Positions 50,849-60,681 of a stretch of 64,000 bases of DNA are shown here, piece after piece. Source of the DNA: DASRIA01 sp963768885 (GTDB lineage: Bacteria; Actinomycetota; Thermoleophilia; Solirubrobacterales; JBBDJG01); the NCBI GenBank assembly GCA_963768885.1, contig CAVYJN010000010.1, positions 62,001 to 126,000 of the forward strand. The letters run 5' to 3'. Positions within the stretch are counted from its first letter, which is position 1, and every line of letters starts with the position of its first letter. A program made the translations under genes and the position numbers. A model generated the notes under the pieces. It saw only the letters and a program-made list of their open reading frames with translations, was not told the DNA's origin and searched no databases.

Positions 50849-53800
50849 ATGCTCCTCGCACGCCCCGCTGCGCGCAACGTCTGCAAGCTTTTCGCCAGTG
50901 CGCTGATCGCGCTGGCCGCACAGCTCCTGCTTGCACCCACGGCGCCGGCGGTGACCCTGCCGCCGGGCTTCGAGCAGACCACGGCGATCTCCGGCCTGGT
51001 CGACCCCATGGACGTCGAGATCGCGCCGGGCGGCCAAGTCTTCGTCGCGGAGAAGAGCGGCCTGATCAAGTCGTTCCAGAGCCTCTCCGACACGACGCCG
51101 ACGACCCTCGCCGACCTGCGCACGCAGGTCCACAACTTCTCCAGCCGCGGCCTGCTCGGGCTCGCTGTCGATCCGGGCTTCCCGGCCACGCCGTACATCT
51201 ACATCTACTACACGCTCGACGCGCCGATCGGCGGCACCGCCCCGACGTGGGGAGTGGCCGGCCAGACCACCGACCAGTGCCCCGGCGACACCGACGAGGT
51301 GAACTGCGTCGTGTCCGCGCGGGTCTCGCGCCTGCGCGTCGCGGGTGAGCTGATGTCCGGGACCGAGCAGGTCCTGATCAACGACTGGTGTCAGCAGTTC
51401 CAGTTCCACACCGGCGGCGGCCTCGAGTTCGGCGCGGACGGGTACCTGTACGTGTCCGGCGGCGACGGCGCACGCTGGCAGATCTTCGACTACGGGCAGC
51501 TCGGCAACCCGATGAACCCCTGCGGCGATCCGCCCTCCGCGGTCGGCGGCCCGATGTCGCCCCCGACGGCGGAGGGCGGGCGCATGCGCGCGCAGGACCT
51601 GCGCACGAGCGGCGATCCGCTCGGGCTGGCGGGCTCGCTGATCCGGATCGACCCCGCCACCGGCGCGGGCGTGCCCGGGAATCCGATGTTCTCGAGCGCC
51701 GACGCGAACGAGCGGCGCATGATCGCGCACGGCTTCCGCAATCCCGCGCGGCTCGCGATCCGGCCGGGGACGTCGGACGTCTGGGTGGCCGACCGCGGCG
51801 GCGGCTACTGGGAGGAGCTCGACCGCGTGCAGGGCGGCGCCGACCCGGTGCGCAACTTCGGCTGGCCCTGCTACGAGGGTGGCATGGACGCGGACGGCAT
51901 GCCCTACGCCCGCATCCGCCCGCGCAGCGACGACCAGGACCTGAACGTCTGCGAGAGCCTCTATGCGGAGGGCAACGCGACGTCAGCGCCGTACTGGGCC
52001 TACGATCACGAGAAGCCGGTCGTCGCAGGCGAGGCGTGCGATGTCGATCCGGTCAGCGGAAAGCCCGCGGGCAACCAGATCTCCGGCATCAACTTCTACC
52101 CGCAGACCGGCACCTTCCCCGCGCCGTACGCCAACGCGCTCTTCTTCGCCGACCGGCTGCGCAACTGCATGTACGCGATGCTCGCCGGGCCGGACGGCGT
52201 GCCGAGCCGTTCCCGGGTGGTCACCTTCGCGCAAGGCGCGCAGAGCGCGATCGACATCGAGGTCGCGCCGAACGGAGACCTGCTCTACGTGGATCAGACC
52301 GACGACGCGCTGCGCCGCATCACGTGGACCGGCAACGCGCCGAATCAGGCGCCGACCGCCGCCGTGAACGCCGACACGCTCACGGGCAACAGCCCCCTGA
52401 CGGTCGACTTCAACTCCACGGGCACGAGCGATCCCGACGCCGGCGATCTGCTCACCTACCAGTGGGACATGGACGGCGACGGGGAGTTCGACGACGCCGC
52501 CGGCACGACGGCGACCCGCACCTTCCTCGAGGCCGGCACGTACACGGTCACGTTGCGCGTCACCGACATGTTCGGCGCAAGCGCCACCGACGCGATCACG
52601 ATCTTCGCCGGCGGGCCCGCGCAGCCGACCACGCTCACGTTCTTCCCGCTCGCCGACGCGCGCGTCGACGAGGGAAGTCCCGACACGAACTTCGGCACGT
52701 CGACCCGCCTGCAGGCGACCGGCAGCGTGCCGCGACGTGAGAGCTACCTCCGCTTCCGCCCGGTCGGCATCAGCGGCCGCGTGATCAGCGCGAGCCTGCG
52801 ACTGACCTCCACCACCGACGGCACCAAGGACGGCCCCGCGCTGTTCCGGGCCGGCGACTCCTGGGACGAGAGCGCGCTCACATGGTCGACCCGCCCCGCC
52901 CACGACGCGCAACCGGTCGCCGACGTCGGGGCGATTCCGCTCGGCACGACCGCCGAGTACGACGCACGGGCGCTCGTGACCGGGGACGGTGACGTCAACC
53001 TCGCCCTCGTGTCGACGTTCAACGACAACGTCGACTTCGGATCGAAGGAGTTCACCGATCCTGCGAAGCGGCCGCAGCTGGTGGTCACCTACGACGCCGC
53101 GACACAGGACACCGAGGTGCCGAGTGCGCCGTCGAACGTGACGGCCGACGCTCCGACACACGCCCGGGTGAACCTCTCCTGGGGCGCGGCCACCGACAAT
53201 GTCGGCATCGCCGGATACGAGGTGCTGCGTGACGGTGAGACGATCGCGACGCTGCGGGCGGTGACGAGCTACGCGGACACCGGCGTCGACCCCGGGACAC
53301 GTTACGAGTACACCGTGCGGGCCCTCGACCCGTCCGGCAACCGCTCGAGCGCGAGCGACCCAGCGACCGTGACCACGCCGGCGGCGCCCGACACGCAGGC
53401 GCCGACGGCGCCCGCCGGACTGGACGCGCAGGCGGCGAGCGCGCGGCGCGTGGACCTCTCCTGGGTCGCCGCGACCGATGACCGGGGCGTGACCAACTAC
53501 GAGATCCTTCGTGACGGGCAGCTGCTCGCGACGACGGGCGACGTGACGAGCTATTCGGACACGACGGTCGCGGCCCAGACGACGTACGAGTACACCGTCC
53601 GGGCGCTCGACGCGGCGGCAAACCGGTCGGCGGCGAGCAACGCGGCACGCGTCACCACTCCGGCGGCGCCGACGTCGACCCTGACGTTCGCGCCGACCGC
53701 CGACGCAACGGTCGACCAGGCGAGCCAGTCCTCCAACTACGGCTCCTCCAACACCCTCCAGGTGCTGGGCGGCAACAAGCTCCGCGAGAGCTACCTGCGG

Positions 53801-54919
53801 TTCCAGCCGGCGGGCATCGGCGGACGCGTGCTGAGCGCGAAGCTGCGGCTCACCGCGACCGCGGACGGCACGACCGACGGTCCCGCGCTGTACAGCGCCG
53901 GTGGCGCCTGGACGGAGACCGGCCTCACCTGGGCCAACCGTCCGGCACGCGGCACGACGTCCGTCGCCGACGCCGGTGCGATCCCGGCCGGCACGGTCGC
54001 CGAGTACGACGTCCACACGCTGGTGAGCGGCAACGGCACGATCAACCTCGCTCTCGCCAACGTGGTGAAGGACAACGTCGACTTCGCCTCGCGCGAGCAC
54101 TCCATCGCAACCGCGCGGCCGCAACTGCTCGTCACGTTCGAGAACGACAGCCCCGACACGCAGCCGCCTTCGGCGCCGGGCGGTCTCACCGCCCTGGCGG
54201 CCGGCCCGGATCGCGTCGACCTTTCGTGGAGCGCCGCAAGCGACGACGTCGGCGTGACCGGCTACGAGGTGCTGCGCGACGGCCTGAGCGATCGCCACGC
54301 TCGGGGCGGTGACCGGCTACGCCGACACCTCGGTCAGCCGCGGCACCCGCTACGAGTACGTGGTGAAGGCGATCGACGCGGCCGGGAACCGCTCCGCGGC
54401 GAGCAACACGGCGACGTCACGACGCCGGTGCCCGTGACGAGCACCACGGTCCGGTTCGACGTCGCCGCCGACGCGCACGTCGAGGAGGGCAGTCCCACCT
54501 CCAACTTCGGCAGATCGTCGAGGCTCGACGTGGTCGACGGCACAAGGCGCTCCGAGGGCTACCTGCGCTTCACGCTCGCCGGCATCACCGGCACCGTGCA
54601 GGCCGCGAAACTGCGGGTGTACACATTCAACGACGCGAGCAACAACGGTCCGGCCGTGTATGGAGCGGGAAGCGCCTGGGGCGAGTCGACCATCACGTGG
54701 GCAAACCGCCCGAGCCACCCAGCCGCACCCACCGCGAACGCGGGCGCGATCGCCGCGCGCAGCCTGGTCGAGTACGACGTGCTGCCCCTCGTGACCGGCA
54801 ACGGCGAGGTGACGTTCGCCCTGGTGGGCGACTCCACCGACGCCGCGAACTTCTCCTCGAGAGAGAGCTCGGACGCGACCAAGCGGCCGCAGCTCGAAGT
54901 GACGTTCGCCGGCCCGTAG
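50849..54919 (+). CDS. Secreted PQQ-type sugar/sorbosone dehydrogenase fused to PKD, DNRLRE and FN3 modules
   Basis: 1,356 residues. A signal peptide ends at ALIALAAQLLLAPTAPA. Residues about 45-500 form the six-bladed propeller of the glucose/sorbosone dehydrogenase family (RGLLGLAVDPGFP, FHTGGGLEFGADGYLYVSGG, MIAHGFRNPARLAIRPG). A PKD domain follows (about 505-590; FNSTGTSDPDAGDLLTYQWD). Then come three DNRLRE modules (TNFGTSTRLQA, SNYGSSNTLQV, SNFGRSSRLDV) and three fibronectin-III modules. Two compensating frameshifts at about 54287 and 54416 garble 43 residues of the third FN3 module; the rest of the frame is open. It probably oxidises sugars at the cell surface using PQQ; a Cys pair in NVCESLYAEGN and GEACDVDP may form a disulphide. 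AGGAGG precedes the ATG. Confidence 0.88.
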   Translation: MLLARPAARNVCKLFASALIALAAQLLLAPTAPAVTLPPGFEQTTAISGLVDPMDVEIAPGGQVFVAEKSGLIKSFQSLSDTTPTTLADLRTQVHNFSSRGLLGLAVDPGFPATPYIYIYYTLDAPIGGTAPTWGVAGQTTDQCPGDTDEVNCVVSARVSRLRVAGELMSGTEQVLINDWCQQFQFHTGGGLEFGADGYLYVSGGDGARWQIFDYGQLGNPMNPCGDPPSAVGGPMSPPTAEGGRMRAQDLRTSGDPLGLAGSLIRIDPATGAGVPGNPMFSSADANERRMIAHGFRNPARLAIRPGTSDVWVADRGGGYWEELDRVQGGADPVRNFGWPCYEGGMDADGMPYARIRPRSDDQDLNVCESLYAEGNATSAPYWAYDHEKPVVAGEACDVDPVSGKPAGNQISGINFYPQTGTFPAPYANALFFADRLRNCMYAMLAGPDGVPSRSRVVTFAQGAQSAIDIEVAPNGDLLYVDQTDDALRRITWTGNAPNQAPTAAVNADTLTGNSPLTVDFNSTGTSDPDAGDLLTYQWDMDGDGEFDDAAGTTATRTFLEAGTYTVTLRVTDMFGASATDAITIFAGGPAQPTTLTFFPLADARVDEGSPDTNFGTSTRLQATGSVPRRESYLRFRPVGISGRVISASLRLTSTTDGTKDGPALFRAGDSWDESALTWSTRPAHDAQPVADVGAIPLGTTAEYDARALVTGDGDVNLALVSTFNDNVDFGSKEFTDPAKRPQLVVTYDAATQDTEVPSAPSNVTADAPTHARVNLSWGAATDNVGIAGYEVLRDGETIATLRAVTSYADTGVDPGTRYEYTVRALDPSGNRSSASDPATVTTPAAPDTQAPTAPAGLDAQAASARRVDLSWVAATDDRGVTNYEILRDGQLLATTGDVTSYSDTTVAAQTTYEYTVRALDAAANRSAASNAARVTTPAAPTSTLTFAPTADATVDQASQSSNYGSSNTLQVLGGNKLRESYLRFQPAGIGGRVLSAKLRLTATADGTTDGPALYSAGGAWTETGLTWANRPARGTTSVADAGAIPAGTVAEYDVHTLVSGNGTINLALANVVKDNVDFASREHSIATARPQLLVTFENDSPDTQPPSAPGGLTALAAGPDRVDLSWSAASDDVGVTGYEVLRDGLSDRHARGGDRLRRHLGQPRHPLRVRGEGDRRGREPLRGEQHGDVTTPVPVTSTTVRFDVAADAHVEEGSPTSNFGRSSRLDVVDGTRRSEGYLRFTLAGITGTVQAAKLRVYTFNDASNNGPAVYGAGSAWGESTITWANRPSHPAAPTANAGAIAARSLVEYDVLPLVTGNGEVTFALVGDSTDAANFSSRESSDATKRPQLEVTFAGP

Positions 54920-54926
54920 GCCGTAT

Positions 54927-57200
54927 TCAGGCCGCTTCGACCCGCGCGGGAACGTGCTTGTGGTGGGGCGTGCCCGCGAGCCAGTCGCGGTCTTCGGAGG
55001 CGGTCAGCTCGTTCGGCGCGACTCCGTGGACCCGCTCGTTGCCGTCCTCGCCCGGATAGGCGAGGCCCAGCCCGTTGGGGAGCGTGACGTACCCGGGCTG
55101 CAGCGTGTCGGTGACCTCGACGACGGTCTCGACGCTTCCCCTCTTCGTGGTGAGGCGGGCGCGCCCGCCGTCGCCGATGCCGAGCCGCTCCGCGTCGCCG
55201 GGATGGATGCGCAGGGCGCCCTGCGCATCGGTCTTGCGCCACGCGGGATCGCGGTAGATCGTGTTCGCCGTGTGCGCGCGCCGCTCGCCGGCCGACAGCA
55301 CGAACGGGAACTCGGCGTCGCGCACCTCGGGCTCGCCCCGAAGCCCGGCGAGCTCCTCGAGCAGCTCGGGGATCGAGAGCGTCACCTTGCGGTCCGGATT
55401 GGCGACGCGCTTCCAGGTCTCGTCGTAGTCGTCGAGCGTGAACACGAGCCCCGACTCGCGTTCCATGATCGCCTCGAACAGGGCTTCGCCGAGCGCGAGC
55501 CCCTCGCCCTCGAAACCGGCGCGGCGGACCGAGTCGGGCATCATCTGCGCGAGCCCGTGCGCCTGCAGCCACAGGAACGACGCGCTCGCAGCTCCCGCGG
55601 GCAGCGTGCGCCCGAGCGTCTCGTGCACGATCACGGGGAGGAGCCGGCGCAGCTCCGGGTCCTCCGCGACCAGGCCGAACAGCGTGGCGGCGAACTCCCC
55701 CCGGTCGCGCTCGGCGGCGGCCCGCAGCCCGTCGAGGTCGACGTCGTCGAGCGCTCCCGAGGCGCGCACGATGCGCGCGTGGATCTCGCCCTCGGGCAGC
55801 AGGCCGGCGGGCGCGTCGAGCACCGGCCGGCGAAGCTGGAAGACGTTGGACGGGAACTCGAAGCAGAAGAAGCTCGCCTCCCACTTCTCGAACTGGGACG
55901 GTGACGGCAGCACGTAGTCGGCCATCCGCGCGGTCTCGGTCATCGCGATGTCGAAGACCACGAGCAGGTCGAGCGCGGCGAGCGCCTCGCGCATGCGCTG
56001 CGAGTCTGCGAGCGAGTGCGCCGGGTTCGAGCTCTCCACGATCATCGCGCGCTGGCGCCGGGGGTGGTCGATGAGGATCTCGTCGGCGATCGCGTTGCCC
56101 GGGGTCAGGCCGATGATGATCCGCTCGCCGGTGACCGGCGTCTCGGTGTCGCGCGGGAAGTCGCCGCCGAGCCTTGCGATCCCGGTGTGGAGGTTCATGG
56201 CGCCGGGCTTCCCGAAGTTCCCGGTCACGAGGAAGATCAGCTTCTCGAGATAGGAGTTGAGCGTCGAGTGCGGCGCCTGCTGGATCCCGAGGTCCTCGAG
56301 GATCGACACGCTCGACGCCGCGGCGATGCGCCGCGCGACCGCGCGCACGAGGTCCTCCGCGACGCCTGCGCGGCGGCAGTGATCGGCGATCGGCACGCAC
56401 TCGAGCTCGGCGAGCAGCGCCTCGCCGTCGCGTGCGCGCGAGGTCATGAACTCGGGGTCGAGCAGGTCCTCCTCGGCGAGCACCGCGAGCAGCGCGGCCA
56501 GGCAGAAGGCGTCCATCCCGGGGCGCACCTGCAGGTGGAAGTCGGCCATCGCGGCGGTCTTCGTGCGGCGCGGGTCGATCACGATCAACGCGCGGGCGGG
56601 GTCCTTCGCGATCTCCTTCAGGACCACGCGCGTGCGTGGGAAGCCGTGCGAGTGCCACGGGTTCTTCCCGACGAACATCGCGACCTCGGCGCGCTCGAAG
56701 TCGGGGGTGGTGTGGCAGCGCGGGCGCCCGAACAGCTGCCCGTCCACCCACGACTCGCCGGTCTTCTCCTGCGCGAGCGCGTTCGACATGTAGCGCACGC
56801 CGAAGGCCGCCCGCGTCGCGCCGGCGAAGGCGCCGCCGAGGTGGTTCGCCTGGCCGCCGCCGCCGTAGTAGAAGATCGTGTCCCCTCCGTGCTCGTCGCG
56901 GACCGCGCCGAGCCGCTCCGCGACCTCACGCACGGCGGTGTCCCAGTCGATCTCCTCGAACGTGCCGTCGGGCCGCCGCCGCAGCGGGGCCGCGAGGCGG
57001 TCACGGGCGTTCTGGTAGTGGTCGAGGCGCTGCGCCTTCTCGCACGCATAGCCGTGCGAGCGCGGCGATGCCTTGTCGCCGCGGATGCCGGCCAGGTGGC
57101 CGTCCTCGACCCTCACCTCGATGCCGCAGTTGAGACTGCACAGGATGCACGCCGTCTTCTGCCACGGGGAGGTCGTGGGCCGATCGGCGACGAGGGTCAC
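54927..57200 (-). CDS. Molybdopterin-dependent oxidoreductase (formate dehydrogenase/nitrate reductase-like)
   Basis: 757 residues. The N-terminal 4Fe-4S site is ACILCSLNCGIEV plus the fourth Cys in YACEKAQR. The molybdopterin domains follow: FYYGGGGQANHLGGAFAGAT, a probable Mo-ligand Cys in GRPRCHTTPDF, GKNPWHSHGFPRTRV and LVIDPRRTKTAAMADFHLQV. The C-terminal beta-barrel has IHPGDAERLGIGDGGRARLT and GYVTLPNGLGLAYPGED. This layout resembles FdhF/NasC-type single-subunit enzymes; the substrate is not clear and no partner subunit adjoins. The Mo ligand is an ordinary Cys codon, not TGA. The GTG at 57200 is preceded by a TACGGT box (seven bases) and a perfect inverted repeat. Confidence 0.9.
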   Translation of the reverse strand: MTLVADRPTTSPWQKTACILCSLNCGIEVRVEDGHLAGIRGDKASPRSHGYACEKAQRLDHYQNARDRLAAPLRRRPDGTFEEIDWDTAVREVAERLGAVRDEHGGDTIFYYGGGGQANHLGGAFAGATRAAFGVRYMSNALAQEKTGESWVDGQLFGRPRCHTTPDFERAEVAMFVGKNPWHSHGFPRTRVVLKEIAKDPARALIVIDPRRTKTAAMADFHLQVRPGMDAFCLAALLAVLAEEDLLDPEFMTSRARDGEALLAELECVPIADHCRRAGVAEDLVRAVARRIAAASSVSILEDLGIQQAPHSTLNSYLEKLIFLVTGNFGKPGAMNLHTGIARLGGDFPRDTETPVTGERIIIGLTPGNAIADEILIDHPRRQRAMIVESSNPAHSLADSQRMREALAALDLLVVFDIAMTETARMADYVLPSPSQFEKWEASFFCFEFPSNVFQLRRPVLDAPAGLLPEGEIHARIVRASGALDDVDLDGLRAAAERDRGEFAATLFGLVAEDPELRRLLPVIVHETLGRTLPAGAASASFLWLQAHGLAQMMPDSVRRAGFEGEGLALGEALFEAIMERESGLVFTLDDYDETWKRVANPDRKVTLSIPELLEELAGLRGEPEVRDAEFPFVLSAGERRAHTANTIYRDPAWRKTDAQGALRIHPGDAERLGIGDGGRARLTTKRGSVETVVEVTDTLQPGYVTLPNGLGLAYPGEDGNERVHGVAPNELTASEDRDWLAGTPHHKHVPARVEAA

Positions 57201-57207
57201 GGCCGCG

Positions 57208-57233
57208 ACCGTACACTATGACGAGCGTCATAG
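57208..57233 (-). promoter_or_regulatory. Operator-like inverted repeat and -10 box before the molybdoenzyme gene
   Basis: CTATGACG-AG-CGTCATAG (57216-57233) is a perfect 8-bp inverted repeat with a two-base centre. The minus-strand -10 box TACGGT (57208-57213) ends seven bases before the GTG. The repeat sits just upstream of the -10, a repressor position. The flanking gene product is unrelated, so the regulator is elsewhere. Confidence 0.55.
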
Positions 57234-57240
57234 CAAGCGT

Positions 57241-58317
57241 TCAGGTCGCGGCGGGCACCAGGCAGAGGTCGGGGCGGTCCGGGTCGTTCAGGCCGCGCCG
57301 CAACGACACGAACGCGGACGCGCCCACGAGCAGCGGCAGCCAGAAGAGGATCACGCGGTAGGCGAGCACTGCCGCCGCCGTCACCGCGGCCGGCGTCCCG
57401 TAGACGACCAGCGTCCCGAACAGGCCTCCGTCGATCCCGCCGATCCCGCCCGGGATCGGAAGCAGGCCGCCGAGCTGACCGATCAGGTAGCCCATCAGCA
57501 GCACCGTGATCTCGGGCGAGTAGCCGAACGCCTTGAACGTCGCCCACAGCACGGCGTTGTCGAACGCCCAGTATCCGATCGACCCGGCGATCACCTGGCG
57601 GTCGCGCGAGCGCAGGATCTCGACGGCCTCGCCGGTCCCGCCGATCAGCGCCTTGCGCGCTCCCGCGATCCCGCGGCGCGCGCGTGACGCGTCCGGCGCG
57701 GGCGGCTCGCCCGGGCCGAGGCGCGGCACCAGCAGCACGACGCCGATCACGAGCATCGCGGCGGCGGCCGGCACCGCGGTCAGCCAGACCGACTTTTCCG
57801 GGCCGAACACGCCGATCGCCAGGAGCGTGCCGATCAGCGCGACGGCAACGAAGTTCACCGAGCTCTTGATCAGGAAGAAGGCGACCGAGCGCCGCGCGAT
57901 CTTCTCCGCCGGCATGCCGCCCTCGTGCAGGATCCACGCGCCGAGCGCGAGGCCCCCGGCGCCGCTCGCGGGCACGATCGATCCCATCGCCAGCTCGGAC
58001 CACCCGATCTCCCAGCTCGTGCGCCACGGCATGTGCCTGCAGAAGATCGGGCGGAACATCACCACGTAGGAGACGCCCGACATGAGCTCCAGTCCCAGGC
58101 CGAGGGCGATCCAGCCGGGCTGGGCCCCCGAGAGCTTGTCGCGCACCTCGCCCAGCCCCGGGGCCAGCACGACGACCAGCACCAGCACTCCGAGGGCCAG
58201 CACGACCTGCAGGGCGCGCCGCAGCAGCCGCCGCGTCTCGAACTCCCGCGGCATCGCGACGGGGCCGCCCTGGGCCAACGGCCGGGCCCGCAGCTGGAAC
58301 CCCTCCTCTGCGCTCAT
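57241..58317 (-). CDS. Lysylphosphatidylglycerol-synthetase-type membrane protein (UPF0104/flippase-like)
   Basis: 358 residues with about eight hydrophobic helices and no catalytic domain. VLALGVLVLVVVLAPG begins helix 1; WSELAMGSIVPASGAGGLAL and GQLGGLLPIPGGIGGIDGGL are the conserved loops of the family. Members are thought to move lipids, such as glycosylated lipids, across the membrane; the substrate here is unknown. The start ATG at 58317 gives a short cytoplasmic N-terminus. It ends 41 bp before the molybdoenzyme start, with an operator between, so the two are likely separate units. Confidence 0.88.
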   Translation of the reverse strand: MSAEEGFQLRARPLAQGGPVAMPREFETRRLLRRALQVVLALGVLVLVVVLAPGLGEVRDKLSGAQPGWIALGLGLELMSGVSYVVMFRPIFCRHMPWRTSWEIGWSELAMGSIVPASGAGGLALGAWILHEGGMPAEKIARRSVAFFLIKSSVNFVAVALIGTLLAIGVFGPEKSVWLTAVPAAAAMLVIGVVLLVPRLGPGEPPAPDASRARRGIAGARKALIGGTGEAVEILRSRDRQVIAGSIGYWAFDNAVLWATFKAFGYSPEITVLLMGYLIGQLGGLLPIPGGIGGIDGGLFGTLVVYGTPAAVTAAAVLAYRVILFWLPLLVGASAFVSLRRGLNDPDRPDLCLVPAAT

Positions 58318-58376
58318 CCCATCAGGAAAGCAGAGCGGTGCGGCGAGCCGGAGGAACCGCTGTGAAAAGAGGCGTC

Positions 58377-58410
58377 GGCGGGCCGTAGGTTCGCGCGGCT
58401 ACGGCCCGCC
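58377..58410 (-). terminator. Strong hairpin after the 58452 gene
   Basis: GGCGGGCCGTAG, loop of ten bases, CTACGGCCCGCC: perfect 12-bp stem downstream of the minus-strand stop at 58452. Confidence 0.65.
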
Positions 58411-58451
58411 GCCTCGAGTGCGCGAAAGCGCTCCCGAAGATGAAAGCGGCC

Positions 58452-58910
58452 TCAGGCCGCAGGTACGAGCTCCTTCACGCTCGACGTGACCTCCTGCCTC
58501 GCCGCCGAGCCATGCGTGGACGCGCTGCGCACCCGGTGGCGCACGTCGTGGCTCGGCGGCGAGCTCCACCTCAACCGCTGGAGGTCGGCCGCGGTCGGGT
58601 TCACCCAGAGCAGGCGGGGAGCCACTCCGGGCAGCTCGGCGGCAGGCACCTCGCGGGGGCCTCGCACCACGTCGAAGTCGGCTCGGGCCACGGCTCTGCA
58701 GGTCGCGTCGATGACCTCGTCGCTGGACCGGACGGCGATGGCTCCGTCCAGGGCCGGCACGAAGACGACGTCGTACCCGATGCCGGGCTCGAGCCGGTTC
58801 GCCAGATGGCGAGGGTAGGTGTCGTACCGCCTTTGCATGATGGAGGAGGCGCCGGGAGATGCGATCCGGACACCCAAGACGACGGTAACGGCAGGAGCGC
58901 CCGCGGTCAT
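58452..58910 (-). CDS. Protein of unknown function
   Basis: 152 residues, starting MTAGAPAVTVVLGVRI with GGAG five bases upstream of the ATG at 58910. The centre (YDVVFVPALDGAIAVRSSDE, VARADFDVVRGPREVPA) is a mixed alpha/beta unit; the C-terminal 45 residues are basic and poorly structured (SSPPSHDVRHRVRSASTHGS). No family recognised. It lies downstream of the response-regulator gene and may share its transcript, although a small inverted repeat at 58964-58981 separates them. Confidence 0.55.
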   Translation of the reverse strand: MTAGAPAVTVVLGVRIASPGASSIMQRRYDTYPRHLANRLEPGIGYDVVFVPALDGAIAVRSSDEVIDATCRAVARADFDVVRGPREVPAAELPGVAPRLLWVNPTAADLQRLRWSSPPSHDVRHRVRSASTHGSAARQEVTSSVKELVPAA

Positions 58911-58970
58911 CAGGCTCCGGGGCGATCTTGTGCCTCCTACCGGGGGTGGAGGACGGCGGGTCTCTCCTAC

Positions 58971-59654
58971 TCAGGTAGGAGGGGCGGCGCGGCCCTGCAG
59001 CCGCCCGGGCGTGACGACTCCCGACTCGTAGGCGACCACGACGGCCTGCGCGCGGTCGCGCAGCCCGAGCTTCATCAGCACGTTCCCGACGTGGGTCTTG
59101 ACCGTCGTCTCCCCGATCACCAGCTCCTGCGCGATCTCCGCGTTCGAGAGGCCGCGCGCGACCAGCCGCAGGACCTCGAGCTCGCGCTCGGTGAGGGACT
59201 CCAGGTCGCCCGACTCCCGGCTCGGCTGCATGCGCGCGAACTGCTCGATCAGGCGGCGTGTCACGGACGGCGCGAGGAGCGCCTCACCCGCGGCGATCAC
59301 CCGCACCGCGACCGCCAGCTCCTCGGGCGGAGCGTCCTTCAGCAGGAAGCCGCTGGCGCCGGCGCGCAGCGCCGCGTAGACGTACTCGTCTGCGTCGAAG
59401 GTCGTGACCACGAGTACCCGCGTCGCGGTACCGGGGCTGCGCGCGATCAACTCCGTCGCCTGGATCCCGTCCATCCTGGGCATTCGCAGGTCCAGCAGCG
59501 CGACTTCCGGCGCGAGCTTGCGGGCCAGGTCGACGGCCTCCTCGCCGTCGGCGGCTTCGCCGACGACCTCGATGTCGCCTTCGGCCTCGAGCATCATGCG
59601 GAAGCCCGACCGCACGAGCTGCTGGTCGTCCGCTATCAGGACCCGGATCGGCAC
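58971..59654 (-). CDS. NarL/LuxR-family response regulator
   Basis: 227 residues. The receiver domain has the acidic pair in LIADDQQLVRSG, the phospho-acceptor Asp in VALLDLRMPRMDG and the Lys in GFLLKDAPPEELA. The C-terminal LuxR helix-turn-helix is LTERELEVLRLVARGLSNAE then VIGETTVKTHVGNVLMKLGL. It pairs with the histidine kinase gene directly upstream (59682), 27 bp away. Target genes unknown. Its stop lies in the loop of the inverted repeat CTCCTAC-TCAG-GTAGGAG. Confidence 0.94.
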   Translation of the reverse strand: MPIRVLIADDQQLVRSGFRMMLEAEGDIEVVGEAADGEEAVDLARKLAPEVALLDLRMPRMDGIQATELIARSPGTATRVLVVTTFDADEYVYAALRAGASGFLLKDAPPEELAVAVRVIAAGEALLAPSVTRRLIEQFARMQPSRESGDLESLTERELEVLRLVARGLSNAEIAQELVIGETTVKTHVGNVLMKLGLRDRAQAVVVAYESGVVTPGRLQGRAAPPT

Positions 59655-59681
59655 GCTCTCACCCCCTGCCGTTGAGTGGCC

Positions 59682-60675
59682 TCACAACGGAAGCCGTGCC
59701 TGCACTCTAAATCCACCGTCGGCCCGGGGCGCCGCGCTCACCTCACCGCCGAGCAGCGACGCGCGCTCCCGCATCCCGATCAGGCCGTGACCGCCGTTCG
59801 ACCGTGCCGTTCCGGCCCCGTCGCCGCTGTCCGTGCACTCGATCTCGAGCGCGCCGGGCGTATAGCGCAGCACCACCTCCGCGTCGACGGTGCCCGCATG
59901 CTTGAGGGTGTTGGTCAGAGCCTCCTGCACGATCCGGTATGCGGACACGCCGACCGCCACGGGCACACGGCGGCGCTCCCCCTCGACGTGCACGTCGACG
60001 CGCAGCCCCGCGGCCTCCATCTGCTCGATCAGCGTCGAGAGGTCGTCGAGACTCGGTTGCGGCGTCAGCATCTCGGCGGATCCGGGGTCGGGACGCAGCA
60101 CGGAGACCATGCGTCTCATCTCGGCCATCGCGTCACGCCCCGTGCGCTCGATCGCCTCGAGTGCCGTAGCGGCCCGCTCGGGGTCGTCCTCGATCACGCG
60201 GCGTGCCGCCGTCGACTGAACCGTCATGACGCTCACGCTGTGGGCGATCACGTCGTGCAGCTCCCGTGCGAGCCGCTGACGTTCGATCGCCGCGGCTTCG
60301 AAGTGCTCTCGCTGCTCGAGCGCGAGCTGCGGCGACCCGGCGCTCCGACCTCACGACCGCGGCCTGGGCCGCGCGCAGCCGATCGGCGAACGTGCCCACG
60401 ATCAGGCCGGCGGCGAAGTAGGTGACGCCCCGCGAGAAGTAGCCGAGCGCGCTCAACGTGATCTCGTTCCACACGATCACCCACGCGAGCGCGATTCCCG
60501 CCGCGATGGCCCCGCCGCGCCACCCGAACTCGAACGCGACCAGCACCACGGGGATCGTGTTCAGCGCCAGGACCGCGTCGGCGTTCGACTCGGTGGTCGT
60601 CCGCAGCGCGACGGTTCCGATGAAGACCGCCATCGCCGCCAACACGACGCGGCTGCGGCGGGCCGACCAGGTCAT
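59682..60675 (-). CDS. NarL-partner sensor histidine kinase (HisKA_3 type), frameshifted
   Basis: About 330 residues when merged. The N-terminal four-helix membrane domain (VVLAAMAVFIGTVALRTTTE, GGAIAAGIALAWVIVW) is followed by a helical linker. The phospho-acceptor His is in RLARELHDVIAHSVSVM and the ATP-binding domain ends GHGLIGMRERASLLGGEV. The frame breaks near 60337 in a CCC run: VVRSERR and LALEQREHFEAAAIERQR are in adjacent frames. The ATG at 60675 has TACTGT six bases before it. It feeds the response regulator at 58971. The signal is unknown; there is no sensor domain outside the membrane helices. Confidence 0.87.
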
Positions 60676-60681
60676 GGGCCT

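Noticed and set aside
54927..57200. Selenocysteine formate dehydrogenase
   Set aside because: The Mo-ligand position is an ordinary Cys codon and there is no in-frame TGA.
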